From contig JAPORB010000200.1 in NCBI GenBank assembly GCA_026710425.1, forward strand, positions 1 to 44,092: a DNA stretch of 44,092 nucleotides. The letters are read 5' to 3'. Source of the DNA: Gammaproteobacteria bacterium. GTDB taxonomy: Bacteria > Pseudomonadota > Gammaproteobacteria > Pseudomonadales > Pseudohongiellaceae. The translations under genes were made by a program, and so were the position numbers. The notes below the pieces were generated by a model, which saw only the letters and a program-made list of their open reading frames with translations, was not told the DNA's origin and ran no database searches. Positions 16,568-26,431 of this stretch are shown here, piece by piece (position 1 is the stretch's first letter; every line of letters begins with the position of its first letter).

Positions 16568-16918
16568 TTAAATTTTATTGCCAAGATCCTGTGCAAGCTT
16601 CTGAACCTGAGTCGACAAACCCACTGCGTCTTCAACGTCAAGTTGCAAAGCCATGCCGGAGCCTGATTGCTGGTCAAATTCGCCAGCTTCGCTGATCTTT
16701 TCAAGGATCTGGCGACTCATGTGCTGCTCTACGATGAACAGGAGTATGTTACGGTGTGAACCTAGCATCAGGCCAAACATTCCCCTAGTGACCTCCATGC
16801 CCTCACCTCGAGCCGTGGGGATAATGGTAGCCCCCGTGGCACCATGTTGGCGGGCAGTCCGAATAACCTTGTCAGTCAGCCGATCATCGACGAAGGCTAC
16901 GATTAATTTAAACTTCAT
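16568..16918 (-). CDS. P-II-like signalling protein
   Basis: A 116-residue protein with the ferredoxin-like alpha/beta pattern of the P-II (GlnB) superfamily: a first strand KLIVAFVDD, helix with TDKVIRTARQHGATGATII and a long loop GEGMEVTRGMFG, then ILLFIVEQHMSRQILEKI. It lacks the uridylylation tyrosine pattern of true GlnB, so it is a divergent P-II-like protein, a class often found beside transporters, where it binds nucleotides or small ligands and regulates the channel. The start overlaps the end of the upstream DUF1538 gene by 11 bases, showing tight coupling. Confidence 0.8.
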   Translation of the reverse strand: MKFKLIVAFVDDRLTDKVIRTARQHGATGATIIPTARGEGMEVTRGMFGLMLGSHRNILLFIVEQHMSRQILEKISEAGEFDQQSGSGMALQLDVEDAVGLSTQVQKLAQDLGNKI

Positions 16919-17684
16919 TTGCGAAAACCTCCCGCTTTTTCTTATCAGCCATTAAGTTTGAAAGCTGAGCATAGGCTAGAACGCTGATGATGGGAAACAA
17001 GCTGGCAAAGGCGATCAGGCCAAAGCCATCAATCAGCGGATTACGGCCTGGTACGGCTCCTGCTAATCCCAAACCGAGTGCAGCGACCAGTGGCACCGTC
17101 ACCGTTGAAGTGGTCACACCACCAGTGTCATAAGCGAGCGGTACCATTTTGCGAGGTGCCATAGCGGTCTGAATCACCACCACTATATACCCTGTGATGA
17201 TAAACCAGTGAATAGGCAAGCCGTAGATTATCCGATACACCCCTAGGGTAATTCCGAAGGCTACACCAAGGGCTACAGCGATTCGCAGCCCGGTGACGGC
17301 CACCGATCCTCCGGAAATTTCACCAGCCTTGACTGCAACGGCGATTAAAGAGGGCTCGGCCATGGTGGTACTGAAACCGATGGCAAAGGCAAACAAATAA
17401 ATCCACCCATAGCTGAGCCATGCCAGATTGTTGTTGCTGGCAATGGCCTGATCAATCAATTGTTCGGCCATGCCCCGACCTAGTGGAAAGATTGCCATTT
17501 CAAGCCCTATCAGAAACAGAACCATACCAAGTACCACAAAGACAAATCCTGCCATTACCCTTGCCGGATTAGCGAGGCCTCGGCGTAGCACCAAGAACTG
17601 GAACACAATGATGACAAGCACAATCGGTAGTACATCCCGCAGGGTGCCAAAAAAAGTGGAAAACGCGAATTCGACCCAGTTCAT
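16908..17684 (-). CDS. DUF1538 membrane protein, second subunit of a predicted cation antiporter pair
   Basis: A 258-residue polytopic membrane protein with about six hydrophobic segments. DUF1538 hallmarks are present: [34 protein letters not shown] and [14 protein letters not shown]. It is paralogous to the gene just upstream (17681-18499), overlapping it by four bases. A two-gene DUF1538 pair from Halomonas has been described as a Na+(Li+,K+)/H+ antiporter named UmpAB, so a cation/proton antiport function is reasonable for this pair. The charged Asp, Glu and Thr residues in the membrane motifs are conserved in both copies. Downstream P-II-like and CBS genes suggest regulation by ligand and nucleotide state. 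Confidence 0.82.
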   Translation of the reverse strand: MNWVEFAFSTFFGTLRDVLPIVLVIIVFQFLVLRRGLANPARVMAGFVFVVLGMVLFLIGLEMAIFPLGRGMAEQLIDQAIASNNNLAWLSYGWIYLFAFAIGFSTTMAEPSLIAVAVKAGEISGGSVAVTGLRIAVALGVAFGITLGVYRIIYGLPIHWFIITGYIVVVIQTAMAPRKMVPLAYDTGGVTTSTVTVPLVAALGLGLAGAVPGRNPLIDGFGLIAFASLFPIISVLAYAQLSNLMADKKKREVFANEV

Positions 17685-18499
17685 GCGTTAGCGACCATGC
17701 CATAGCCCATGACAAAGATCATTGGTGTCAGGGAAGCAAATGCTATTAGGCCGAAGCCATCCAGCATAGGGTTGCGTCCGCGGATTGAGCTTGCAAGCCC
17801 GACACCAAGTGCGGTGACCATGGGCACAGTGATTGTCGAGGTAGTAACGCCACCGGAATCATAGGCGATGCTGATGATTTCCCGAGGAGCCAGAGCGGTC
17901 ATCACAACTACAAGTATATAGCCACCGATGATCAGCCAATGGATCGGCCAGCCCCTGAGAATACGGATCACACCGATGACAATGGCAAGTCCGACAGAGA
18001 CGGCAACCACATAACGCAACTCCAATGCATATCGGGCAATAGCGGCTGCGTTGCTGGCAATGATTCCGGCCTCAGCAGCTACCTGTGCCGCCTCTGCACA
18101 GACTGCAATCAGTGCCGGTTCTGCGACTGTGGTTCCAAAACCAAGCGCAAAGGCAAACGCCAGCAAAGCAACCAGGCTGCCCTTATGCACAAAGCCATTG
18201 GCCATGCTTTCGCCAAGAGGAAACAGTGCCATTTCGAGTCCAGCAACGAAGAGTGTTAGTCCTGCTGCCACACAAAGCAAGCCGCCAATTACGGTCAGAA
18301 AGTCATCTGGTGTCTGACGCAATACCAGCACCTGAAAAAAAGCGATAACTACAATGATTGGCATCAGGTCGCGGATGCTGCCACCAAAAGCCTGGCCGAG
18401 ATTATGCAGCCAGGGCGGTAGGCGAGAGGTGCGAGCAAGTGGCAAGCTTGGCTGAGCGTTACTGCGTAGTACGAAAAAATTCAATGCCATCTCTGTCAT
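17681..18499 (-). CDS. DUF1538 membrane protein, first subunit of a predicted cation antiporter pair
   Basis: A 272-residue polytopic membrane protein with the same hallmarks as its neighbour: [33 protein letters not shown] and [14 protein letters not shown]. Its N-terminus is longer and includes a polar stretch before the first membrane helix. First gene of the operon DUF1538-DUF1538-P-II-CBS on the minus strand, and overlaps the second DUF1538 gene by four bases. Another in-frame ATG lies three codons in, so the exact start is uncertain by nine bases. The function as half of a two-component Na+/H+-type antiporter follows the reported Halomonas pair; substrate specificity is not visible. Confidence 0.82.
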   Translation of the reverse strand: MTEMALNFFVLRSNAQPSLPLARTSRLPPWLHNLGQAFGGSIRDLMPIIVVIAFFQVLVLRQTPDDFLTVIGGLLCVAAGLTLFVAGLEMALFPLGESMANGFVHKGSLVALLAFAFALGFGTTVAEPALIAVCAEAAQVAAEAGIIASNAAAIARYALELRYVVAVSVGLAIVIGVIRILRGWPIHWLIIGGYILVVVMTALAPREIISIAYDSGGVTTSTITVPMVTALGVGLASSIRGRNPMLDGFGLIAFASLTPMIFVMGYGMVANA

Positions 18500-19057
18500 C
18501 TACTCTGAGACAATTTATGTAAACCCAATCATTTTTGGCGCAGGAAGCCACATGCTTTCCTTGAGATTTATTGATGCCAAAACTTTGCCCAAGATTATTA
18601 AACTTAGAGGTGATGGACTCAGCCGATGACATATAAAATAGTAAACCAGCTATCTTACTAATGAACTTATAATTTTTCGTTTGAGGTTATAAAAATTGTC
18701 TTCCTTGTAAATGCTGAAAAATAATTTGGAGAACCAACTCGAGGTATCCAGATTATGAGTAATTCTTTAATGCCTTAAAGCAATCAAATTGGCGTGAGTG
18801 TTTAAAAATCTGGCAGAAAAAAGTCGAAGTCCAGACATTAAATCTTTAGGCTTTACTTCGAATCCGATGTCTCTATACCGCAGGTAATAATGTCTGGTAG
18901 AAAGGTTATCGTCAGTTCCGAATTGAATTTTATGATGTCGAGATTTTCCGAACTGCAAAGCACTTCAGCAAGTTATATTCAGCATCTGTTAGTCGCTTAG
19001 GTATTGGGAGTATAGCCTATGAATCTCATGCGAAGGAGTGGTGTCTGCGACCAGAAC
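18500..19057. other. AT-rich spacer with no recognisable gene
   Basis: About 560 bases. A 63-codon minus-strand frame at 18767-18958 has no recognisable content and no ribosome-binding site. The block adjoins the pseudogene at 19058-19442 and may be eroded accessory DNA. Confidence 0.35.
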
Positions 19058-19442
19058 TTATCCCCAACAGCCCCAGACTACTATCATTGGATCGTTTCCT
19101 GCCTCTTCACGGCGGAAAATGCGCTCACCTTAGGTTTTCGAGGCATCGGACTCTAAGACTACCAAGTGCCCCTTGGCAGTGCCGCAGTTGTCCATATAAC
19201 CAAGGATTTGTTCAAGTCCTTGCGCTATGACCGATTGAGTTCCGATCACTACGCACATTGCACTCTATGACAATACGCCTTTATTCGCCATTTCCGAGCG
19301 GTCGGCTTACCAGCAGGTCGGCCAGTGCCAGCAGCACCGAAGTCTTACGGGTCTGCTGCGGCGCATACAGCACAGAGTATTTCTCCTGCCGAATCAGACT
19401 CAGGAGGTAATCAACATCTATCCGATCCAGTGGTGGATTGCA
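19058..19442 (-). pseudogene. decayed AAA-ATPase / nuclease family gene
   Basis: On the minus strand, 19442 to about 19290 reads as PPLDRIDVDYLLSLIRQEKY, then SVLYAPQQTRKTSVLLALAD, the start of a bacterial AAA-ATPase family whose P-loop normally reads APRQTGKTS. It then stops. In another frame, about 19258 to 19058 reads GLEQILGYMDNCGTAKGHLV, a stop codon within SKT*GERIFRREE, and a final VVWG, which is the C-terminal nuclease-like end of the same family. The central several hundred codons are missing, the P-loop glycine is Arg, the two parts are in different frames and there is an in-frame stop, so this is a remnant after deletion and frameshift. Confidence 0.72.
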
Positions 19443-19723
19443 CTAATGTTTCTCAATCTTTATAGGTCCTGCTATATTAAAGTAACGCATGGCATAATTA
19501 TGCCTTAACTCGCAAGACAAAGCGAATTGCCTTGTTCAATGTCCTGTTCTTAGTCTCTAACATGAAATCTATTGAGTTTGGACATCTGAAATTATTGCTA
19601 CTTCTTTATTTTTGGTACCTTGTGGTAATTTTACTGTGAATGATGACTGATTGAGGTTTCTCTTTGCTGCTTTGACTTGTAATGAAATAGAGAGAGTGAG
19701 AAAATATACTTAATGGATTGAGC

Positions 19724-19739
19724 TATAATTTCGCCCCCA
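19724..19739 (+). promoter_or_regulatory. tRNA promoter -10 with GC-rich discriminator
   Basis: A consensus TATAAT (19724-19729) is followed by TTCGCCCCCA, a C-rich discriminator typical of stringently controlled stable-RNA promoters, directly before the tRNA. The -35 element is poor. Confidence 0.55.
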
Positions 19740-19830
19740 GGAGAGGTGCCGGAGTGGTTGAACGGGCTTGTCTCGAAAATAAGTGAGGGCGCAAGTCCTC
19801 CCAGGGTTCGAATCCCTGCCTCTCCGCCAG
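19740..19830 (+). tRNA. serU: tRNA-Ser (anticodon CGA)
   Basis: A 91-base type II tRNA including an encoded CCA. Acceptor arm GGAGAGG pairs with CCTCTCC, the anticodon loop is CTCGAAA with anticodon CGA (reads UCG), a long variable arm (GTGAGGGCGCAAGTCCTCCC region) is present as in all tRNA-Ser, and the T-arm contains GGTTCGAATCC. The sequence resembles E. coli serU. The decayed ATPase gene lies 298 bases upstream. No duplicated 3' end of the tRNA was seen nearby that would mark an integration site. Confidence 0.95.
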
Positions 19831-20017
19831 ATTTGCCGATGGACTTTATGTCTTTCATTAGTGAGCCATCCGCTTTTAATTCCTGATTCGAAAGTATGGC
19901 AAGCAAACAGTTAATTCGGCTTATTATGTTCGGTGTAGTGAGTCAGCTTCGGAGCGAATGGCTGAATAGGGCCATTCTGCTTGCATTGATGAAAAAGTAA
20001 GTGGAGGATCTATCAGC

Positions 20018-20590
20018 ATGCAAACTACCTACAATGCGCGGAAGAAAATAGATCCAAAATTCCCGGTAATTTTCCTGGATATTGATGGGGTACTTCAACC
20101 TCCGATGGATCAGGAACGGTTTGATCATGATCTGGGAGCACTGCAAGTTGAGCTTGCCGAAAAGTTCAATAATGATGTCTATTTGGATTACGATGAGTAC
20201 GATCTTGGAGCAATCTATTACGATTGGGACCTAGGAGCAGTCGAGAGGCTGCGCAAGCTATGTGATGATCTTCATGCTCAGATCGTGGTGAGTTCGGACT
20301 GGCGTTTATGGAAGACGATGGGCATGCTGAGGGACTATTTCCATCTCCATGGGCTTGATTGCTACATATATGACAAAACAACTACTGTAGAAAAACTACG
20401 TTTCAAACGGGCAGACGCGATTCGCGAATACTTGGACCGGCATCCTGACATTAACCGGTTCATCATCATTGATGATGGGTATAGTTATGAGCTAAAGAAA
20501 ATGTTTCCGGATAACTTCGTACATACCGCCAGTCATTTTCAGGAAGAAGATGACATAAAGGCAAGGAAAATTCTGTCTGAGGGGAGTTGA
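20018..20590 (+). CDS. HAD-fold phosphatase-like protein (SAK type)
   Basis: A 190-residue protein of the haloacid dehalogenase superfamily, of the type called HAD in Swiss Army Knife RNA-repair proteins. Motif I is VIFLDIDGVL with D21 and D23; motif II is VVSSDWR (91-96) and the acidic motif IIIDDG (149-154) closes the site. A charged insert rich in Asp and Tyr follows motif I (about 31-75). It stands alone downstream of tRNA-Ser with no partner gene. Substrate unknown; members have been proposed to act on RNA or nucleotide phosphates, which is only a family-level suggestion. Confidence 0.8.
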   Translation: MQTTYNARKKIDPKFPVIFLDIDGVLQPPMDQERFDHDLGALQVELAEKFNNDVYLDYDEYDLGAIYYDWDLGAVERLRKLCDDLHAQIVVSSDWRLWKTMGMLRDYFHLHGLDCYIYDKTTTVEKLRFKRADAIREYLDRHPDINRFIIIDDGYSYELKKMFPDNFVHTASHFQEEDDIKARKILSEGS

Positions 20591-20736
20591 AAGTTTCACC
20601 ACAACAAAAGCATCGCTGTCGAATGAACTAACATCTCGTTCCAACAGATTTACTAGGGCTATGGTTAGCCAGACTTTGGATGAGTGACCACTCATGCTTT
20701 CGCCGAAAGGGTTGCCATAATGTCACTGTTCAGCTC

Positions 20737-21402
20737 TCATAGTTCTAACACTGATTCTACTGGCATGCCACCCGGAGGTAGTACCTGGTTGTCCAGCACA
20801 GCCCTGTTATCCCGCAGTTGTAAACGTCCAGCTGCAAACCAGGTAACCACCATGGGATAGAGTCTGTGTTCCCTTTCGAGTACCCGTGCTGCCAACACAG
20901 CTGCCGTATCATTTTCAAAAACTGGTACTGTGTCCTGAGCGATGATAGGTCCGCCATCCAGTTCCCTGGTCACAAAATGAACCGAGGCACCATGTTCCCT
21001 TTCGCCAGCCTCCAGAACACGTTGATGCGTGTTGAGGCCAGTGAATTTTGGCAGCAGAGAAGGGTGGATATTGAGCATATGCCCTAGATAATGTGACACA
21101 AAATCAGCTCCAAGAATACGCATGAATCCGGCTAGTAAAACCAGATCGGGTTCATAGGCATCAACGGTAGATTGCAGCACCCGCTCAAAATCCTGTCGTG
21201 TCTCAAACCCCCTATGGTTAACCACTGCCGTGGCAATGCCGACCTGATTGGCCCTGTCGAGTCCGGGAGCCTGCGGATTATTTGAGATGGCGGCCTTTAC
21301 ACTGAACCCGCAGCCGGGCTGGTTACTTGCACGAATCAATGCCAGCAGATTAGATCCGGTTCCGGAAATCAGCACCACCACTCTGCAAGGCTCTGATGCC
21401 AT
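20737..21402 (-). CDS. purN: phosphoribosylglycinamide formyltransferase 1
   Basis: PurN transfers formyl from 10-formyltetrahydrofolate to GAR, third step of purine synthesis. The 221-residue protein matches across its length: VVVLISGTGSNLLALI near the start, LLAGFMRIL, the catalytic Asn/His in LNIHPSLLPKF and the Asp in RELDGGPIIAQD. An open frame extends 26 codons upstream into purM, but the ATG at 21402 gives the family's normal N-terminus and avoids a long overlap. It follows purM by 25 bases, the conserved purM-purN pair of proteobacteria. Confidence 0.95.
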   Translation of the reverse strand: MASEPCRVVVLISGTGSNLLALIRASNQPGCGFSVKAAISNNPQAPGLDRANQVGIATAVVNHRGFETRQDFERVLQSTVDAYEPDLVLLAGFMRILGADFVSHYLGHMLNIHPSLLPKFTGLNTHQRVLEAGEREHGASVHFVTRELDGGPIIAQDTVPVFENDTAAVLAARVLEREHRLYPMVVTWFAAGRLQLRDNRAVLDNQVLPPGGMPVESVLEL

Positions 21403-21427
21403 ATGAATTTGCTTTTTTGGGTTCTTA

Positions 21428-22486
21428 CTAGACCAGATAGATGGCATCACCATCGTCTGTTCTTTCGGTGATGCTGCCAATGACCCTAGCCGGAAGGCTG
21501 AGTTGAGACAGAGTATCCAGAACCAGATCAGCTTCAGCCGGTTCGATACACAGTACTAGTCCTATACCGCAGTTAAATGTACGGTACATTTCGTACTCTG
21601 CAATTTTTCCCTGCTCCTGTAGCCAGGAAAAAATTGGTGGCCACACCCAACTGTTGAGATTGATGTTTGCACAGGCATTCTCTGGCAAGACACGTGGCAA
21701 GTTTTCTATGAGGCCTCCACCAGTGATATGGGCAATAGCATGAATTTCCGTCTTCTTAGCCAGAACCTGTACAGCCTTGACATAGATTTGGGTTGGAGCG
21801 AGCAGAGTCTCGCCAAGGGTACTGCCATCGAAAGCTGACTCAAGGCTGACTCTATTGCGCTCCAGAATATTTCGAATTAGAGAATAGCCATTGGCATGCG
21901 GGCCAGTAGAGTCAATACCAATCAGGCAGTCACCCACTACAACTCTGGATGCTTCAATGATTTCTGATTTTTCCACCACACCTACAGCAAATCCGGCCAG
22001 GTCATAATCCTCATCGGTGTACATGCCTGGCATTTCTGCGGTTTCGCCTCCAATCAGAGCACAACCGGCCATTTCGCAGCCCTTGCCGATACCGCTGACC
22101 ACGGCAGTGGCAGTCTCTACATTGAGTCTGCCAGTGGCATAGTAATCCAAAAAGAAGAGGGGTTCTGCTCCACAGACTATGAGATCATTTACACACATTG
22201 CCACCAGATCAATACCGATATTGTGATGTTCCTGCATAGCCATAGCCAGTTTGAGCTTGGTGCCAACACCGTCGGTAGCCGAGACGAGTACTGGCTGTCG
22301 AAAACCTTCAGGCAGTTCACACAGTGCGCCAAACCCGCCCAGTTCTGACAACACTTCGGAGCGATGGGTGCGAGCAGTTACCGATTTAATGGCACGAACC
22401 AGTGCATTACCAGCGGTGATGTTGACCCCGGCATCACGGTAGGTCATGGAATTGTGTTTGTTCGTTAATTTATCATCACTAACCAT
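21428..22486 (-). CDS. purM: phosphoribosylformylglycinamidine cyclo-ligase
   Basis: AIR synthetase, fifth step of purine synthesis, uses ATP to close the imidazole ring. The 352-residue protein begins with the family pattern [12 protein letters not shown], and contains [41 protein letters not shown] and the C-terminal [16 protein letters not shown]. An alternative start at an in-frame ATG 13 codons in is possible. Co-transcribed with purN downstream and divergent from the DUF2066 gene. Confidence 0.96.
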   Translation of the reverse strand: MVSDDKLTNKHNSMTYRDAGVNITAGNALVRAIKSVTARTHRSEVLSELGGFGALCELPEGFRQPVLVSATDGVGTKLKLAMAMQEHHNIGIDLVAMCVNDLIVCGAEPLFFLDYYATGRLNVETATAVVSGIGKGCEMAGCALIGGETAEMPGMYTDEDYDLAGFAVGVVEKSEIIEASRVVVGDCLIGIDSTGPHANGYSLIRNILERNRVSLESAFDGSTLGETLLAPTQIYVKAVQVLAKKTEIHAIAHITGGGLIENLPRVLPENACANINLNSWVWPPIFSWLQEQGKIAEYEMYRTFNCGIGLVLCIEPAEADLVLDTLSQLSLPARVIGSITERTDDGDAIYLV

Positions 22487-22804
22487 GTATGCTTTTCCCT
22501 ATGTATATTGAATGTTGCAGTTTAGCAAGAAGTGCAGACTACGTCAGTTAATTGCAATCGGGCAGATGCTCCGTAGATCATCTAATCGGGGTGAAATTGG
22601 GCGACTGGGATCAGAGTCACAGGTAAATTTATGGGTCAGAGAAAGGGGGCTAACGAAAAGAAATGGAGTGGCATGACGAGAGAACAATGATGGGGGGAGT
22701 AAAGTATTAGTCACAAGCCAAAGTCAAAACAGGGCATCGGTTGCGAAACTACGTCCAAAAAGTGAAACAGACTTGCACAGTCGATTATTGTATTATTTCC
22801 TATC
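22487..22804. other. divergent promoter region of purM and the DUF2066 gene
   Basis: 318 bases between two divergent genes; AT-rich near the plus-strand gene (TTGCAC at 22774 and TATTAT nearby, poorly spaced). No PurR-like operator was recognised. Confidence 0.35.
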
Positions 22805-23932
22805 ATGAAAATTCCACTTCAAAGCCGATACCTGCTTGGATATGTGAGCCTCAGTTTGCTGCTTATGGCTGCAATGCCAGCCGCTGCCCTGCAAGTCACT
22901 GGTTTGTATAGTCATCGAGTGGCCGTGGCAAATGAGACTGATTCGGAGCGAGAATTGGCATTTCGTCAAGCTTTGATGGCAGTGATTCTGAAGGTTACCG
23001 GTGAGCGGCGATGGCTAGATCATCCAAAGGTGCAACAGGCACTGAATGATGCCCAGAACTACGTGGAAGCTATTGCCTATTCTAGCGAAATGATCAAACT
23101 TCCTGAATCCGGCACTGTTGCCCAGAGCAACAATGAAGCTGCGACCTCAATGATTCAGCAGCGCTTCATAGAGGTGGATTTTGCGGCCCGGTTGATTGAT
23201 CAGTTACTCGCCGATGCCAACATTCCGGTGTGGGACAGTAACCGGCCCAGCGTGTTATTGTGGGTGGCTTTACAGGATGCCGAGGGTAACCGTACTCTAT
23301 TATCCACAGACGGTAATGCAGATATTATCAGCATCATACAATCTTACGCCAAGGAGCGGGGACTCCCGGTGATATTTCCGGTACTGGATTTTGAGGATCG
23401 GCGCAATCTCCCGGAGGATCTGGTCTGGAGTCTTAATGAGATTGCTATACGCCGCGCCTCTGAGCGCTACAATGCTGACAGTGTATTGGCTGGTCGTCTT
23501 CATTTTACCGCCAGTGGCGAACTCGTCGGACTGTGGCAATTTCAATTTGGTGGCAACAGCGAAGTATTTGATGGCTTTGATACTGGAATTGAGGGCTACC
23601 TGAAAGTCCCGCTGGAGCGTATTACTGCCAGGTTGGCCAGTTATTTTGCCATTGTCCCCAAAGCACTTGTGACCGATACCGTAAGTCTTAAAGTGGAAGG
23701 CGTGAGCAATCTGGAGGACTATTCGGCAGTACTTTCCTATTTAGGAAATCTTGGTCTTGTGGAGTCAGTATTACCGGCTGTGCTTGATGGAGAGCAACTG
23801 GAACTGAAATTGGATTTGGTGGGTAATACTGATCAGCTCCATGAGTTGATTGCGCTGGATAGAGACTTGCTACCAATCCAAAGTTCCCAAATCGGTAATG
23901 GAGCGGTGTTGCACTACCGCTGGACCCGTTAG
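22805..23932 (+). CDS. DUF2066 family exported protein
   Basis: A 375-residue protein with a Sec signal peptide (about residues 1-29: basic start, hydrophobic core, ending PAAALQ), so predicted periplasmic or envelope-associated. The DUF2066 family is recognised mainly from the residues after the signal (VTGLYSHRVAV) and the conserved ARASYFAIVPK-like region, and from its position between purM and hda, which is the common order in Pseudomonas. Function is unknown. hda starts three bases after the stop, suggesting one transcript. Confidence 0.85.
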   Translation: MKIPLQSRYLLGYVSLSLLLMAAMPAAALQVTGLYSHRVAVANETDSERELAFRQALMAVILKVTGERRWLDHPKVQQALNDAQNYVEAIAYSSEMIKLPESGTVAQSNNEAATSMIQQRFIEVDFAARLIDQLLADANIPVWDSNRPSVLLWVALQDAEGNRTLLSTDGNADIISIIQSYAKERGLPVIFPVLDFEDRRNLPEDLVWSLNEIAIRRASERYNADSVLAGRLHFTASGELVGLWQFQFGGNSEVFDGFDTGIEGYLKVPLERITARLASYFAIVPKALVTDTVSLKVEGVSNLEDYSAVLSYLGNLGLVESVLPAVLDGEQLELKLDLVGNTDQLHELIALDRDLLPIQSSQIGNGAVLHYRWTR

Positions 23933-23935
23933 CCA

Positions 23936-24637
23936 GTGAGTAAGCCGATTAATGACCAGCTGACTCTGGGTGTAATGCTGCGTGACGAAGCAAACTTTGA
24001 CAATTTTTATGTTAGTGCAGACAACGCAGTCTGTGTGCAGGCTGTATCAGACCCGGATGTTTCCAACCATCTGACCTATGTATGGGGGCCACCAGCTTCA
24101 GGACGCAGTCATCTATTGCAAGCCTTGTGCTCCCGACAGGCGCAGCAAGGCAATACGGTAATGTATCTGCCGCTTCGGGAAAAAGCCAAAATCAATCCTG
24201 CAATGCTGGAGGGAATCGGAAGCCTGTCTTTGGTTTGTCTTGATGATGTGGATTCAATTGGCGGGCACGATGCTTGGGAGTCTGCATTATTCAGCCTTTA
24301 TAACTCGCTACTGGAGACAGATACCCGGTTGTTGATAACTGCCAACAGGGCACCCCAGCAATTGTCTTTGACCCTTGCCGACTTGAGGTCGCGCCTTCAG
24401 TCCGGGGCAGTCTTTAAGCTGTTTCCACTTAATGATGATGACAAGCGATCCCTGCTGTGTCTGCGCGCTACAAACAGGGGCTTGGATCTGTCGGATTCGG
24501 TGGCGGAATATATAGTCAGGCGCGCCGACCGTAGTCCGCATAAGTTGATGGCTGTTATGGATGATTTGGATTATCAATCCTTGCAAAAGGGCCGTGCGTT
24601 AACCGTGCCCTTTGTGCGGGAGGTAATGGGGTGGTAG
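23936..24637 (+). CDS. hda: DnaA regulatory inactivator Hda
   Basis: Hda is a DnaA-related AAA+ protein that, with DNA-loaded beta clamp, stimulates hydrolysis of DnaA-ATP after initiation and so prevents over-replication. The 233-residue protein starts at a GTG and has a clamp-binding motif QLTLGV at residues 8-13, ATPase-like region WGPPASGRSHLLQA, SLVCLDDVDSIGG and the sensor-2 region near LMAVMDDLD. It ends with VPFVREVM, like the E. coli protein. The GTG is only three bases past the preceding stop and lacks a strong ribosome site, so coupling to the upstream gene is likely. Confidence 0.95.
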   Translation: MSKPINDQLTLGVMLRDEANFDNFYVSADNAVCVQAVSDPDVSNHLTYVWGPPASGRSHLLQALCSRQAQQGNTVMYLPLREKAKINPAMLEGIGSLSLVCLDDVDSIGGHDAWESALFSLYNSLLETDTRLLITANRAPQQLSLTLADLRSRLQSGAVFKLFPLNDDDKRSLLCLRATNRGLDLSDSVAEYIVRRADRSPHKLMAVMDDLDYQSLQKGRALTVPFVREVMGW

Positions 24638-24647
24638 CCTGACCTGC

Positions 24648-25012
24648 TTATTGCTTTTGCGCTTGCCGTATATAAAGATTCAAGCAAATAAATAGGACTA
24701 CGCATAGTAGGATTTGAATCAGCCCAAACCAGTGCCGTGAAGGATCAAAGGCGATCAGTACACCCCCGATAAAGTAGAGCAGAACCATCATGGACAGCCA
24801 GAAGTATGTACGTAGATGGTCACGATTTATTCCCCAGGCAAAGGGCAGCAACGGGATTGTCTGAAACAGCCAGATCAACAAACTTCTGTTGCCGAAGGAT
24901 CCCACGGTAACCACACTCAGTGCTCCGAAATACAGCAATAACCCGTAATAACTGGTGATAATGCCGACACGAGTCGACGTCGAGACTGATGGCCCGGGAC
25001 TGGTTTGGTTCA

Positions 25013-25013
<1 letters not shown>
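24648..25013 (-). CDS. DUF2069 inner-membrane protein
   Basis: A 121-residue membrane protein with four hydrophobic segments; it matches the DUF2069 family (SLLIWLFQTIPLLPFAWG, YFWLSMMVLLYFIGGV). Function unknown. It overlaps the wrbA stop codon by one base and is on the same strand, the usual wrbA-DUF2069 pairing, and converges on hda with 10 bases between. Confidence 0.85.
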
Positions 25014-25651
<638 letters not shown>

Positions 25652-25957
25652 CTATATATTCCCTGTTTGTAATGCAGAATTTTTGGACATTCTATTCAGA
25701 GTGCAGATTTTAGGAGAGAAATATACAAGAGTAAAAAGGCTTGTTCTGATGGCCATGCCTAGCATTTAACGCTGGCTGGCGGGTCATTTAAGCATAGTAT
25801 AGGAGATGCGATTTTTGTGTGAAAACTTTCCGTACTTCACATTTGTATTTCATTAAGCGTGGGATATTGACAGAGGCTATTAAGCAAGACAGGATTTCCG
25901 AGGTGGTGCGATTCTATAGCTCTCATTAATATAACGCTAGGCATCCACGAGATGAAC
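25652..25957. other. spacer between wrbA and the AT-rich cassette
   Basis: 306 bases with no coding signal. It contains the wrbA promoter by position and marks the change to AT-rich DNA. No direct repeat matching the other side of the cassette was noticed. Confidence 0.35.
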
Positions 25958-26422
25958 TTACATCCAGAGAGCTTTTTTAAAGTGGTCAAGTACTAGATGT
26001 GCATCTTGGTAGTATTGAACAACTTCCGAGAATGTTGCGCTTGATCCATCCCCATGAGCAACACTATTACGATTGTTTCGCAAACTTTCAAAATTTAAAG
26101 CACAAGGACTGTTCTCACCAATAAGTCGATTAAACTCGTTTTTATGCTTCTCCCCAAATTGACCAATAAAGCCTCTAATTGAGCTTAGTTTTAGGCTTCT
26201 AATGCTTGAATTATTTTTGATGAACTCAAGTATAGAAATATCTGTAATTCCCGGGCAACGATCTAATACAAGCTTATTGAAACACTTTTCAAACTCTGCA
26301 TAAATCAATATTAGAAGTGATTTAACTAACATATCCTTCAATTTTTCATCTGAGATATCATCTCCTGAATACTTATAATTCTTACAACTTTCAATAAACT
26401 GATCAATTATATTAATACGCAT
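25958..26422 (-). CDS. HEPN-domain nuclease-like protein (MAE_28990 / RiboL-PSP type)
   Basis: A 154-residue all-helical protein with the HEPN active-site signature RNNRNSVAHG; R118 and H123 give the R-x4-H motif, and N119 follows the arginine. HEPN RNases of this kind serve as toxins or effectors in anti-phage and abortive infection systems. It begins nine bases after the DUF262 gene ends and is on the same strand, so the two form one cassette. Both are strongly AT-rich with codon use unlike the genes around them, suggesting horizontal transfer. RNA cleavage is inferred from the motif. Confidence 0.78.
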   Translation of the reverse strand: MRINIIDQFIESCKNYKYSGDDISDEKLKDMLVKSLLILIYAEFEKCFNKLVLDRCPGITDISILEFIKNNSSIRSLKLSSIRGFIGQFGEKHKNEFNRLIGENSPCALNFESLRNNRNSVAHGDGSSATFSEVVQYYQDAHLVLDHFKKALWM

Positions 26423-26431
26423 GATTATTCA

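Noticed and set aside
18767..18958. A 63-codon minus-strand frame in the AT-rich spacer
   Set aside because: No ribosome-binding site, no recognisable domain and no neighbour link; chance opening is as likely.
19631..19906. A 91-codon minus-strand frame across the tRNA-Ser gene
   Set aside because: It is the antisense of the tRNA, a common false gene; codons follow the tRNA structure.
25802..25845. A CRP-like site (TGTGA ... TCACA) in the wrbA-cassette spacer
   Set aside because: The half-sites are 13 bases apart rather than 6, so it does not fit a CRP operator.
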